A stretch of DNA of 64,000 nucleotides from SHZL01 sp963815185 (GTDB lineage: Bacteria > Pseudomonadota > Gammaproteobacteria > Xanthomonadales > SZUA-36): contig CAWFGC010000004.1 of NCBI GenBank assembly GCA_963815185.1, positions 310,001 to 374,000 of the forward strand, given 5' to 3'. Below the pieces are notes generated by a model, which searched no databases, was not told the origin of the DNA, and saw only the letters and a list, made by a program, of their open reading frames with translations. Below, piece by piece: positions 51,916 to 61,428 of this stretch. Each line of letters starts with the position of its first letter. Position 1 is the stretch's first letter. The position numbers were made by a program, and so were the translations under genes.

Positions 51916-53315
51916 ATGCGCACCATTATCGAACCATTCAGAATCAAGTCAGTAGAGCCCATACGCATGACGACCGCAGCGGACCGCGACGTATTTCTGA
52001 AGAAGGCTGATTACAATCTTTTCAACCTGAAGTCAGATGACGTGTTAATTGACCTGTTGACCGATTCAGGTACCGGCGCTATGAGTACCAAGCAATGGGC
52101 CGCAGTGATGCAGGGCGACGAGAGCTACGCTGGGTCGCCGTCGTTCTTCCGCTTCGAAGCCGCAGTCCGGGAGTTGATGCCATTCAAGCACATTATCCCG
52201 ACCCACCAGGGCCGCGCCGCTGAACGCATTCTATTCAGCATCGTTGGCGCTAAGGGAGCAATCATTCCTAATAATACCCATTTCGACACCACGCGCGCCA
52301 ATGCCGAAGCCACCGGTGCGACAGCAGTGGACTTGCTGTGCCCCGAGGGACTAGACGCACAACTGGTCAACCACTTCAAGGGTAATATGGATCTGGACCG
52401 GCTGCGCGGCGTATTGCAAGAGAATGCGGCAAAAGTACCGCTGGTTATGTTGACGATCACTAATAACTCGGGTGGCGGGCAGCCCGTTTCAATGGCGAAC
52501 ATCCGTGCCACCAAAAAACTGTGTGACGAATTCGAAAAGCCACTGTTTATAGACGGTTGCAGATTCGCCGAAAATGCGTACTTTATCAAACAGCGCGAAA
52601 AAGGCTACGCCGACAAACCGATCAAGGCGATCGTGCAGGAAATATTCTCCTACGCCGACGGCATGACCATGAGCGCCAAAAAGGATGGTCTCGTGAATAT
52701 GGGCGGTTGGCTTGCGCTCAATGACGACGAACTGGCGATGCAGTCACGCAACGTGCTGATCCTCACCGAAGGCTTTCCAACTTACGGCGGGCTGTCCGGC
52801 CGAGACCAGAGGCCATTGCCGTGGGTCTCCAGGAAGTGGTCGAAGAGGATTATCTGCAATACCGCATCGGATCGACTGCCTATCTGGGCAACGCCTTGAC
52901 TAAAATGGGCGTGCCAATTGTGCAGCCAGTTGGCGGCCATGCGGTCTATGTGGACGCGCGTGCAATGCTGCCGCATATCCCGCCACTGCAATATCCCGCT
53001 CAGTCGCTTGCAGTGGAAATTTATCGGGCGGGTGGTATCCGTGGCGTAGAGATTGGCACCGTGATGTTTGGGCGGCAGCCAGACGGCACAGAAAAGCCGG
53101 CGGCGATGGACCTTCTGCGCCTGGCGATCCCCCGCCGGGTTTACACGCAAAGTCATATTGATTACGTGATCGAGTGTTTTAGGGAAGTAAATGCGAGAAA
53201 GGCACAATTGCCCGGCTATAAAATTACCTGGGAGCCGCCGGCCTTGCGTCATTTCACTTCGAAATTTTCACATGTCGTTGCCGGCATCAGTCGTGCCGCC
53301 ATTGGAGCGCGTTGA
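51916..53315 (+). pseudogene. tryptophanase / beta-eliminating lyase, frameshifted
   Basis: Start at the ATG of MRTIIEPFRIKSVEPIRM. The sequence follows tryptophanase and tyrosine phenol-lyase: SYAGSPSFFRFEAAVRELM, HQGRAAERILFS, the PLP lysine in TMSAKKDGLVNMGG, and FPTYGGLSGRD. At about 52811-52814 one base is missing; from there the second frame continues AVGLQEVVEEDYLQYRIGST to the stop at 53315, about 466 residues in all, the usual length. The enzyme would cleave tryptophan (or tyrosine) to indole (or phenol), pyruvate and ammonia. Given the otherwise intact sequence, a sequencing error is possible. Confidence 0.85.
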
Positions 53316-53402
53316 AGTTTGCCATATGAATTGTCCGAACGCCTCTGTTAGTCGGACAGAGTTTGTAAATCATATTATTGTCAAAAAGGAAGGAGAAAAT
53401 TT

Positions 53403-53843
53403 ATGGGACGTATACTAGAAATGGAGTGGCCCGAGATTGGCTTGATCGTGCAGGCCGACCCACTCCCATTCAACGAGGAATATTTCAATTATTTCCTGGA
53501 TAACTGTCCACTGAAAGGAGTCCAGAGCCACGCGGTGGTGTCAGGCAAGCTAATGTACATTATGAATTTGAAGTTTTCGAAATTCCCGTCGCAACGTTAC
53601 ATGGAATTGAAAACTGAAGATCTTGCTGAAGAGTCCATCGGGCGTGTATCGATTTTCGTTACTTTCGGTAAAGTTGGCTCGGTTATGGTGAAGTATGGAG
53701 AAATCACTGAACCGATGAGTTACCCAACCATTGCACAGGTGAGGGACCAGGATCTCGGCAAGCTGGTGCAGGCCGGCGAGGCCGAATGGAACTCAATTTA
53801 CCGAACTAAGGAAATTCTCACCGTCATTTATCGGGCAAAATAA
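53403..53843 (+). CDS. cyclophilin-like (DUF3830-type) protein
   Basis: 146 residues behind a strong GGAAGGAG site. The pattern PLKGVQSHAVVSGKLMYI and the end AQVRDQDLGKLVQAGEAEW resemble the small cyclophilin-like beta-barrel family DUF3830, which is also the N-terminal domain of cucumopine synthase. The next gene matches the C-terminal helical domain of that enzyme, so the two may form a heteromeric version. Cucumopine synthase condenses histidine with 2-oxoglutarate. The assignment is by motif memory and needs a profile search. Confidence 0.55.
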   Translation: MGRILEMEWPEIGLIVQADPLPFNEEYFNYFLDNCPLKGVQSHAVVSGKLMYIMNLKFSKFPSQRYMELKTEDLAEESIGRVSIFVTFGKVGSVMVKYGEITEPMSYPTIAQVRDQDLGKLVQAGEAEWNSIYRTKEILTVIYRAK

Positions 53844-53858
53844 ATCAAGGAGCCAGTT

Positions 53859-54380
53859 ATGGAATGGAAAGCAGTGCGCGACAAGATCGCCGCAGAAACA
53901 GATGCAATTCAGTTTACGCCGCCAGACGAAGTGTTGAAAATATTCCGCTACGGTATCGTTGATAGCCAAGCCGGGTCATGGGGTCAGAATTTTACCACTA
54001 TGGTATTCGCTGAAGGCGATTGCAGGGCGTTGGCATATTATAATGCCAATAACCTGCTGATCGTGGCGGAAGAGGAAGATTTTACGCTCAACCACATGAT
54101 AACTATGGCGAAATTATATCTTCCTCTGGGGCCCGAATTCTTGTCTTATTGTGGTTTGGAGAAGATATGGGAATTCGCTCAGGATGTGCTCGGTGCCTTG
54201 GATACGCTAAAGAGTAAGGACGATTACCGGGAATTGATCAATTCGTTCAATACATATGTTGCCGTGGTGCACGGATGGATCCATCATTATTTCCCGTGGA
54301 ACCTCGGGGAGCTTTACCCACAAAAAACGAAGAGGGATATTCAGAGGATGGTGGAACTTGGCAAAGGACTTCCTGATTAA
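53859..54380 (+). CDS. helical protein, possible cucumopine-synthase C-terminal domain partner
   Basis: 173 residues behind AAGGAG, 15 bases after the previous gene. Predicted mostly helical with aromatic-rich segments (YLPLGPEFLSYCGLEKIWEF, HGWIHHYFPWNLGELYP). Its place directly after a DUF3830-like gene and its look resemble the helical bundle domain of cucumopine synthase. No other function can be read. It follows tryptophanase, whose product and substrate are amino acid-derived, so an amino acid condensing enzyme is conceivable. Confidence 0.5.
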   Translation: MEWKAVRDKIAAETDAIQFTPPDEVLKIFRYGIVDSQAGSWGQNFTTMVFAEGDCRALAYYNANNLLIVAEEEDFTLNHMITMAKLYLPLGPEFLSYCGLEKIWEFAQDVLGALDTLKSKDDYRELINSFNTYVAVVHGWIHHYFPWNLGELYPQKTKRDIQRMVELGKGLPD

Positions 54381-54537
54381 CATATCTGCTATTCACACCG
54401 GCCAGTCAAATGTATGAAAGAAACGAGCGAGCAACAGACCGGAAATCATTGACCCCGCCGGCGCGTGTGGGGTTTGGTCCTGCACCCACCTTGATGCCCA
54501 ATCGCAAGCCTTGTTTCGTCGTGCTGGAAGCTTCTGG

Positions 54538-55317
54538 ATGAAACTGGAAGGCGCGTCGGCGATCGTCACGGGTGGTGGAAGAGGTATCGGCCGTGCGATT
54601 TCGCTCGCACTGGCAGCGGAAGGTTGTGACGTGGCGATTGTGGTGAAGCGCGATCAGCGCAACGCCGAAAAGACCGCAAACGATATCCTGCGTTCCGGAC
54701 GGCAGGCCAGGGCGTTTCTTGCGGACATTTCAGACAAGGACTCGGTCGACGGATTTGTAGACGATGTAGTTAGCCTGTTTGGCAAAGTTGACCTGTTGGT
54801 CAATAACGCGAGCGTATTAACCGTTGCCCGTCTGGAAGATGTTTCGGTAGAAGACTGGGATAATACGCTGGCAGTTAATCTCAGAGGCGTTTTCCTGTGC
54901 AGCGTAGCTGTTGCGCGGGACATGATGAAGCGCAGCTGCGGTAACATCATCAACATAATCGGGGCATCAGCTCATCGCTGTTTGCCTGGAGTGGCTGCTT
55001 TTGGGCCCAGCAAAGCAGCGGTCATCAATCTCACCCGACAGATGGCGGTGGAATGGTCCCGCCACAATATTCGCGTAAATGCGGTAAGTCCCGGGCCGAT
55101 CAGTACTCAAGAAACTCTTGAGCGGCAAAAGAATGAAGAAGACCTCAGACGTCGCATCGCAAAGTTACCCATCGGGCGTTTGGGCGAGCCTGAGGAAGTG
55201 GCGAGCGTCGTCACATTCCTCGCATCCGGGGAATCACGCTATATAACCGGTCAATCCTTGATCGTTGATGGCGGCGGGAGCTGCATTCCGGGCATTTCCA
55301 TGAGCAGCTTGCCTTAG
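54538..55317 (+). CDS. short-chain dehydrogenase/reductase with Phe in place of catalytic Tyr
   Basis: 259 residues from the ATG at 54538 (an upstream in-frame start at 54511 adds nine residues). The Rossmann motif TGGGRGIG is at 11-18, NNAS at 89-92, and PGPI, a substrate loop and a C-terminal YITGQSLIVDGGG follow. The catalytic Ser144 and Lys159 are present, but the expected Tyr of YxxxK is Phe155 (FGPSK). This would cripple the normal hydride-transfer chemistry, unless another residue serves. It may be an inactive or differently working homologue. It stands 158 bases after the previous gene. Confidence 0.88.
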   Translation: MKLEGASAIVTGGGRGIGRAISLALAAEGCDVAIVVKRDQRNAEKTANDILRSGRQARAFLADISDKDSVDGFVDDVVSLFGKVDLLVNNASVLTVARLEDVSVEDWDNTLAVNLRGVFLCSVAVARDMMKRSCGNIINIIGASAHRCLPGVAAFGPSKAAVINLTRQMAVEWSRHNIRVNAVSPGPISTQETLERQKNEEDLRRRIAKLPIGRLGEPEEVASVVTFLASGESRYITGQSLIVDGGGSCIPGISMSSLP

Positions 55318-55454
55318 GGAGTTTTTCGCGTGAACGAGATGGATATAGAGCTTCTTTACTCGGCAGATTGAACGGAGACCGGAATCACCGCCAATGAAAA
55401 AGTGCGAAACTTTTTTGACACTACCAAATTTTCACTCCCTACTTTGCCCAATTC

Positions 55455-56708
55455 TTATCTAAGATTTGGATATTTCGGCAACAATGCTGCTGCCAGCGAC
55501 GCCAAGGCCATTAATACTGTAGAAAATAATAATATCCAAATATAAGCGCCTGTCGCTTCGAAGGCAACGCCATAACAAATCGGCCCTAACGAGGCGCCCA
55601 GCAAAAAAGAAACAAACAGCGCTCCATATACCTGTCCATAGTTTTTTAATCCGAAATAACGGCTGGCTAAATATGCCAGCAAATCCATCTCTACGCCCAT
55701 ACTAAAACCAATGAAAACCGCAGCAAGATAGGCAAGATAGGACATGGCCCCATTAGCGAGTAATACCAGCCCAATTACTGTCAAAAGGAAGCAAATAATT
55801 GCAACGCGCGGTGCAAAGAAACGATCAACCAAATAGCCAATCGTAACACGGGCAATGATAACCGTTGCCCCTACACTAGAGGCAATGCGGGCCGCATCCC
55901 GGCTATTTATACCCCTGTCAATCAACATCGGCACAAGGTGAAAATAAAGACCATACAAACAAAAGGATACCAGGCTGAATACTCCGAATAGCAGCCACAT
56001 TTCACGAGTCACAAGAACTTCCGAAATGGACATTCCCGGTTGCACGTAATCAGGACTTTCTTCCGGCTTGGCATCAGTATCCGTTACTTCCTCATAACTG
56101 GTGGGGTCACGCAAAAACAAAGCAATAAGCGGCAAGGTAATAAGAAGGGCGATCAGCGCCAGGCAATAGTAACCCGCTCGCCAGCCGTGGGCATCTATCA
56201 TGTATTGCACCAGCGGAGGTACATACATATAACTTGCACCTGCTCCCCCCATAACAATACCGATAGCCAAGCCACGTCTGCGGTCGAACCATGCAGAAAC
56301 GATGCGCATAATAGGAGGACTATTTGCACCAGCACTTAGTAAACTTGTTAGGCTGAATATCAAGATAAGGTGCCAGATTTGACTAATCAACAACGGAATC
56401 GCGACAAGGCCAAATACCATAAAAATGATTGAAGGAATTAGTACTTGTCTACTGCCGAATTTGTCTATTAATCGACCAACAAGGGGCATTGCAAATGCAA
56501 GAGTAATAGTGAAAAAGGTCGGGGCCAAACTGATCTGCGCTCTATCCCAGCCAAACTCATCTCCGAACGGAATAACAAAAAGCCCGAGAGAACTGTAAAC
56601 AAATAGTCCCGGACCGGTTGATAATCCTACAGCTGATATCGCAACGATCCACCACCCGTGATAAACACGGCCCGGTGTGCTCATCAATTTTATCATTATG
56701 GTTGGCAA
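55455..56708 (-). CDS. MFS transporter, monocarboxylate/oxalate-formate type
   Basis: 417 residues with 12 hydrophobic helices. The loop RLIDKFGSRQVLIP after helix 2 and AWFDRRRGLAIGIVMGGAG (the conserved motif of the OFA/MCT group) are seen. It is a paralogue of the partial gene at the left edge. It is the last gene of the operon that starts at the right edge with a TonB receptor, so it probably moves the substrate or product of that pathway across the inner membrane. Confidence 0.9.
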   Translation of the reverse strand: MPTIMIKLMSTPGRVYHGWWIVAISAVGLSTGPGLFVYSSLGLFVIPFGDEFGWDRAQISLAPTFFTITLAFAMPLVGRLIDKFGSRQVLIPSIIFMVFGLVAIPLLISQIWHLILIFSLTSLLSAGANSPPIMRIVSAWFDRRRGLAIGIVMGGAGASYMYVPPLVQYMIDAHGWRAGYYCLALIALLITLPLIALFLRDPTSYEEVTDTDAKPEESPDYVQPGMSISEVLVTREMWLLFGVFSLVSFCLYGLYFHLVPMLIDRGINSRDAARIASSVGATVIIARVTIGYLVDRFFAPRVAIICFLLTVIGLVLLANGAMSYLAYLAAVFIGFSMGVEMDLLAYLASRYFGLKNYGQVYGALFVSFLLGASLGPICYGVAFEATGAYIWILLFSTVLMALASLAAALLPKYPNLR

Positions 56709-56741
56709 TCCATCGGCAAATGATTTCTTTTTACAGGATGA

Positions 56742-58154
56742 TTAATTTTGCGCCAATACATTCATATCATCCGGTTTATTGTGACGCGTAACGAGAGCCT
56801 TCTTGCGTAGATAACGTAAAATGCCGTCTGGCCCATAGCGTGATCCACCCAGACCGGACAATTTGAACGCATTCTTTTCAGCGTAAAGACCAACCTCTCC
56901 GATTAAATCAACATCGTTAATATAGACCCCTCCGGCGTCTAACGCAGACGCCACTTGCTGAGCAACTTCTTCAGCGCCAAACACCGCAGCGCTCAAACCA
57001 TATGTCGTGTCGTTAGACAAGATTATCGCTTCCTCTATAGTGCTAAACTTCATCACCGGCAAGACCGGACCAAAGGTCTCTTTTTGCATAATCTCCATAC
57101 TATGATCCACGTCCACCATTACTGTCGGACGCAGCCACAATCCGCCCTCATGATCCTCAATAATTCCTCCAGTCAGAACTTTTGCACCTTTTGTCAGAGC
57201 ATCTTCGATCTGCCTCTGTACAATCTCTGCCTGTTTGGCAAGAATGAAAGGCCCAATGTGCCCATGTTTGATGTCCGGATAATCGATTTCTATCTGCTGT
57301 GCCAGTTCACATAGTTTTTCTACGAATTCATCATAGATTAGCGCGTCCACGTAAATCCGCTCGATAGAAAAGCAGGCTTGACCTGTGTTGACAATCGCGC
57401 CGCGCATAATGGCAGGGGCGGCGGCATCCATATCCGCCGATTTGAGAACGATGGCTGGATCCTTTCCTCCCAACTCAAGCATGGCGGGTATGAATGCGTC
57501 TGCAGCCGCCAAAGCCACTTTACGGCCGGTAGCCACACTACCGGTAAAGACTACTGCGTCAGCGCATTTTATCAGTGCCTGTGCGACGCTACCTTCTCCC
57601 GGCACAACACCCAGGACTACATCCAATTCTGGAATATCTTTCAATACTTCATTGATCGGTTCTATAAAGCGCGGGGTAACCTCACTAGGTTTAATAATTA
57701 CCGCACAACCAGCCAATAGCGCTGGAATTGCATCCAGAAAGGATAAAATCAATGGGTAATTCCAGGGCGAGATTGCTACCAGCAATTGACAGGGAACGTA
57801 TTGTTGTCTAAACGTCACCTCGTTATTTTCGTTTCCACCGGAATGTTCCTGCAGGACTTCATGTGCATGGCTGCAACGGGCATCGATATACCCTCGCAAA
57901 CCATCAAGTTCCATCTCCGATAACGGCCAACGTCCCGTATCCAGTACCAAGGCATTGAGAATTGCTTCCCGGTGATCTTTCAATGCATTAGAAAAACGTT
58001 GCAATTTCTTGATGCGTCCATCCACACCCAATTGCCACCACGCAGGCTGATTGGCTCGAAGTTTCTTACATTCCGCAACCAAAAAGTCCTGATCCGGTAA
58101 TTCAAACTTATAGTCCACCCGGCCGGTCCGGGGGTTTCTAACATCTATTTTCAT
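56742..58154 (-). CDS. aldehyde dehydrogenase
   Basis: 470 residues of the NAD(P)-dependent ALDH superfamily: SPWNYPL, FTGSVATGRKVA (nucleotide loop), catalytic E227 (LELGGKDP) and C261 (NTGQACFSIER), and IEEAIILSNDTTYGLSAAVF in the C-terminal part. It turns an aldehyde into the acid in the cytosol. It is part of the right-edge operon, after the FAD oxidase and ThDP genes, and its C-terminal third is duplicated as the fragment at 43231. The gap to the MFS gene is 33 bases. Confidence 0.93.
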   Translation of the reverse strand: MKIDVRNPRTGRVDYKFELPDQDFLVAECKKLRANQPAWWQLGVDGRIKKLQRFSNALKDHREAILNALVLDTGRWPLSEMELDGLRGYIDARCSHAHEVLQEHSGGNENNEVTFRQQYVPCQLLVAISPWNYPLILSFLDAIPALLAGCAVIIKPSEVTPRFIEPINEVLKDIPELDVVLGVVPGEGSVAQALIKCADAVVFTGSVATGRKVALAAADAFIPAMLELGGKDPAIVLKSADMDAAAPAIMRGAIVNTGQACFSIERIYVDALIYDEFVEKLCELAQQIEIDYPDIKHGHIGPFILAKQAEIVQRQIEDALTKGAKVLTGGIIEDHEGGLWLRPTVMVDVDHSMEIMQKETFGPVLPVMKFSTIEEAIILSNDTTYGLSAAVFGAEEVAQQVASALDAGGVYINDVDLIGEVGLYAEKNAFKLSGLGGSRYGPDGILRYLRKKALVTRHNKPDDMNVLAQN

Positions 58155-58163
58155 GATTTATTT

Positions 58164-58364
58164 TTAATTTTTGACATCAACATAATCATAATCACTAAAG
58201 CAGTCCCCTGATCCGGTCTTGTCACCTGGCTTTTTCCAGTCAAGTTGAAGGATCGCCATAACTACCAGCGCTGGAGGCCAAGGTAAAGTCCGTAAAGGTG
58301 CTCCCACATCAATTCTGATGCTGATTTTTTCCGGCATGGTAATTTTGGTGCTAATAGCAGACAT
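58164..58364 (-). CDS. possible small protein
   Basis: A 66-codon frame (MSAISTKITMPEKISIRIDV...) fits the 247-base gap between the FAD oxidase and aldehyde dehydrogenase genes. It has no recognisable family and a weak start site. It may be non-coding. Confidence 0.25.
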   Translation of the reverse strand: MSAISTKITMPEKISIRIDVGAPLRTLPWPPALVVMAILQLDWKKPGDKTGSGDCFSDYDYVDVKN

Positions 58365-58401
58365 CCGTTTGTAACAAACGAAACGAGCTGCACGTACTTC
58401 G

Positions 58402-59742
58402 TCAGTCTGATTCACACCAATGTTTCTGTATAAGTCGGGCCGTTTCCACACCGCTGGCGCAGGCGCCATTTACCAGCGCCTGGGCGAGGTAATCACCACA
58501 ATAATATATACGTTGTTTTTTCGCGTTCTGGTATTTCAGAAATGTGGCTATTCGGCGCCCGTATCCGGGATAAGGAAGGGGCAACTTATATTCGATCCAC
58601 TGGTTCACGACTTCAGAAAGGTGCTGATCAACAGCGGGATACATTTTCCGGACATCGTCTCTGATTAACTCATCCAGTTGGGTTTGCTTTCCCTGCTGCC
58701 AGGCCGTTTCACTCATCTCCGGACTAAGCTGGCAGTAGATTCTTGCACCGGCTTGCCCCAGCCTGTCCGTGGACGGTATCTGTTGGTAGACCGATATCTT
58801 GTTATTCCTGTCGCGGAGATAAAATTTCAACAGCGGTTCGATTTCCTCGTTGAGGAGATAATGAACAACGCCCAGCTTATTACTACGGATGCTCCTAAAA
58901 AATGTCTCTTCGTCAGGTGTCGGAGTGACCACCATATCACCAACCCGTGATCCTTCTGTTGCACAGACGACAATATCCGCATGGCATATTTTTTCCTGCC
59001 CATCTTCCCGGTAAACAATGCGGCACTGCCTTGTTCCCGGTAATCTCTCTATGGAAATGACCTTGGTCCCGAAACTGATATCCAGACAATTGGCCAGGGC
59101 ACTTACCAGTTGTCCCATACCTTCGACAAAGGCGTAGGCCCGGTGATGTCCGAGCAGGCATGCGGTGAAGGAGACAAAGCATGCAGCGGAAACCTCCTCG
59201 GGATTCCAGCTCCGAGTGGCGCGAATGACCGGTTCAATCAAATATTTCAGAACACGGGGTCCCATCTTGCGGCGAACAAAATCAGCCAGACTTTCATTAT
59301 CGTAATCCAGTGCACTATACAGCCGGCTTGGATCCATGTTACCTCGGACGCGAAACAACTCGGCTCCAAACAGCAACAATCGCAGCTTGTCCAACAGATT
59401 CAACACATGCAACGATAAAAGACGCGGGCCGGGAAATAACGTAATAGAATATGACCGATCTTCCTCGTCATCACACCAGCCGCCCAGGCCTTTCAAGGGG
59501 ATGAGTGCGGCGCGCAGATCCAATTCATCAATTAACGCCCACAGCTCGGAACCGAGGGGATAGATTAACCGTGCCCCGGTGTTATAGAGAATACTTCCCT
59601 CCCGTCGCTCCGCCATCCGGCCACCGTGAGCGGAACCAGCTTCAAAGACTTGCACGTCGAATCCGGCTTGCTGCAGACGATATGCCGCACTTAGTCCCGC
59701 AATACCGGCACCGACAACGAGCACTGATGGCAAGTTACTCAT
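58402..59742 (-). CDS. FAD-dependent amine oxidase/protoporphyrinogen oxidase-like protein
   Basis: 446 residues. The N-terminus VLVVGAGIAGLSAAYRLQQAGFDVQVFEA is a dinucleotide-binding fold, followed by a GGRMAER motif typical of flavin amine oxidases, phytoene desaturases and HemG/HemY-like oxidases. The C-terminal FAD block YYCGDYLAQALVNGACASGVETA is intact. It may oxidise an amine or a C-C bond of the operon's substrate in the cytosol. It is nine bases downstream of the ThDP gene. Confidence 0.85.
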   Translation of the reverse strand: MSNLPSVLVVGAGIAGLSAAYRLQQAGFDVQVFEAGSAHGGRMAERREGSILYNTGARLIYPLGSELWALIDELDLRAALIPLKGLGGWCDDEEDRSYSITLFPGPRLLSLHVLNLLDKLRLLLFGAELFRVRGNMDPSRLYSALDYDNESLADFVRRKMGPRVLKYLIEPVIRATRSWNPEEVSAACFVSFTACLLGHHRAYAFVEGMGQLVSALANCLDISFGTKVISIERLPGTRQCRIVYREDGQEKICHADIVVCATEGSRVGDMVVTPTPDEETFFRSIRSNKLGVVHYLLNEEIEPLLKFYLRDRNNKISVYQQIPSTDRLGQAGARIYCQLSPEMSETAWQQGKQTQLDELIRDDVRKMYPAVDQHLSEVVNQWIEYKLPLPYPGYGRRIATFLKYQNAKKQRIYYCGDYLAQALVNGACASGVETARLIQKHWCESD

Positions 59743-59750
59743 GGTTCCAG

Positions 59751-61415
59751 CTAGTCTGCTTGCGGTTTCATCGAGCAGCCGTCAACCAACAGTTCGATAA
59801 CGGCTGGCTTTTTTGCCGTAACTGCCTCTTCAAAGGCAGGCTCGAATTCTTTCGTACTGGTAATGCGCTTGCCAAAAGCGCCGAAGGACTCGGCATACGC
59901 AGCGAAGTTTGGGCTGCTCAGATCAGTACCAACAGGGTTGCCATACAGTCGCTCCTGGTTCATGCGGATGGCGCCATAGCAGTGGTTGTTCAATATCAGC
60001 ACAATCACCGGCGTTCGATAATGCACTGCGGTCGCCAATTCTTCTCCCTGCATCAGAAAACAACCGTCACCCGCTACGGCTACCACCAGTTTATCCGGGG
60101 CATTTAGCGATGCGGCAATAGCCGCGGGCAATCCGTATCCCATCGCGCCTGTCTTAGGTCCCAATTGGGTGCCAAACTGCGTATGCGTAAAGTAGCGCTG
60201 CGGCCACAACGCATAGGCACCGGCGCCGACCGTAAGTATGGCGTCCTTCGGCAAGCGTTGGCGCAGCCATTGGAATACGGCCTTCAGATCGATGGCACCA
60301 CGGCAATTTCCTGAACTCGTATACCTTTCATAAATCGCTTTTACCTCTGCTGTCCACTGTGACCATGTTGGCGCCATCAGGGACAACTCGTCCAAGGCCT
60401 GACAAAATGCTATGGGCGTTGCATTGATTGCCAGTTCCGCCTGATAAACCCGGTTCAGATGTGATAACTGCGGGTGCACGTGAATCAGCTTCTGCTCCGG
60501 AATCGGAACCTTTAACAGCGTGTAACCCTGAAACGCGCCTTGGCCAATAGTATTGATTTCTCCCAGACGAACATTCACTGCCAGCACGACATCCGCCTCC
60601 GTGATCCTGCCTGCCAGTTCCTGATTGATTCCGATCCCCAACTCACCGACAAAACAGGGATGTGAATTATCAAACAAGTCACGACGGCGGAAGGCGGTTA
60701 CCACAGGCAAATGATGAGTTTCGGCAAATTTCCTGAATTGGAGCCGTGCCTGTTCCGACCAACCGCTCCCTCCCATCAGGACAATCGGTTTTGACGCATT
60801 CTGCAAAAGCTTTGCCATAGAAACCATATCCGTCGGCTGCGGTGCGATCTCCACGGGTTTAGTTAATTGGGTGTCCGTCAGGGTCAACTGCGCATGCAGG
60901 ATCTCCTCCGGTACAACCAGCACCACCGGCCCCAGCCTGCCGCTGGTCGCCGTATGATACGCACGGCTCAAATATTCAGGCAGGCGTTGCGGATCGTCGA
61001 CTTCAAGCACGGCTTTGGATACCGGCGCAAAACATTTGTGAAACGCATCATCATGAAAAGCTTCACGGTCCTTGAATGCCAGGGAAGCCTGCCCAATGAT
61101 CATGATCAGAGGCACAGAATCCATGTAAGCCGTGTGCATCGCCAACATGGTATTGAGAGCCCCAGGACTGCGCGGCGCTAGACAAACAGCAGGTCTGCCG
61201 TTCAATCGTCCCATCGCGTCGGCCATTACCGCCATACCGGCTTCATGCCGCGTCGTAATTAAACGGATACTTGGCTGACGCTGGTATATAGCCTCAATAA
61301 TTTCAAGGATACCTTCGCCCGGTACATGGAAGACAAATTGACACCCCCAGGCTGACAGAGTATCGGCAATGACGTCTGCTCCACTACGTTCAACCATTAT
61401 TGAATAGTGTTGCAT
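59751..61415 (-). CDS. thiamine-diphosphate (acetolactate synthase/benzoylformate decarboxylase-like) enzyme
   Basis: 554 residues from the ATG at 61415 behind GGGGAG; the longer in-frame start at 61499 overlaps the previous gene and was rejected. The activating Glu is E58 (TTRHEAGMAVMADAMGRL); the ThDP phosphate motif GDGCFLMQGEELATAVHY ends in LNN. No signal peptide, so it acts in the cytosol, unlike its relative at 346. It may decarboxylate a 2-oxo acid to an aldehyde, for the aldehyde dehydrogenase further down the operon. That order is an inference. Confidence 0.9.
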   Translation of the reverse strand: MQHYSIMVERSGADVIADTLSAWGCQFVFHVPGEGILEIIEAIYQRQPSIRLITTRHEAGMAVMADAMGRLNGRPAVCLAPRSPGALNTMLAMHTAYMDSVPLIMIIGQASLAFKDREAFHDDAFHKCFAPVSKAVLEVDDPQRLPEYLSRAYHTATSGRLGPVVLVVPEEILHAQLTLTDTQLTKPVEIAPQPTDMVSMAKLLQNASKPIVLMGGSGWSEQARLQFRKFAETHHLPVVTAFRRRDLFDNSHPCFVGELGIGINQELAGRITEADVVLAVNVRLGEINTIGQGAFQGYTLLKVPIPEQKLIHVHPQLSHLNRVYQAELAINATPIAFCQALDELSLMAPTWSQWTAEVKAIYERYTSSGNCRGAIDLKAVFQWLRQRLPKDAILTVGAGAYALWPQRYFTHTQFGTQLGPKTGAMGYGLPAAIAASLNAPDKLVVAVAGDGCFLMQGEELATAVHYRTPVIVLILNNHCYGAIRMNQERLYGNPVGTDLSSPNFAAYAESFGAFGKRITSTKEFEPAFEEAVTAKKPAVIELLVDGCSMKPQAD

Positions 61416-61428
61416 GCCCAGTCTCCCC

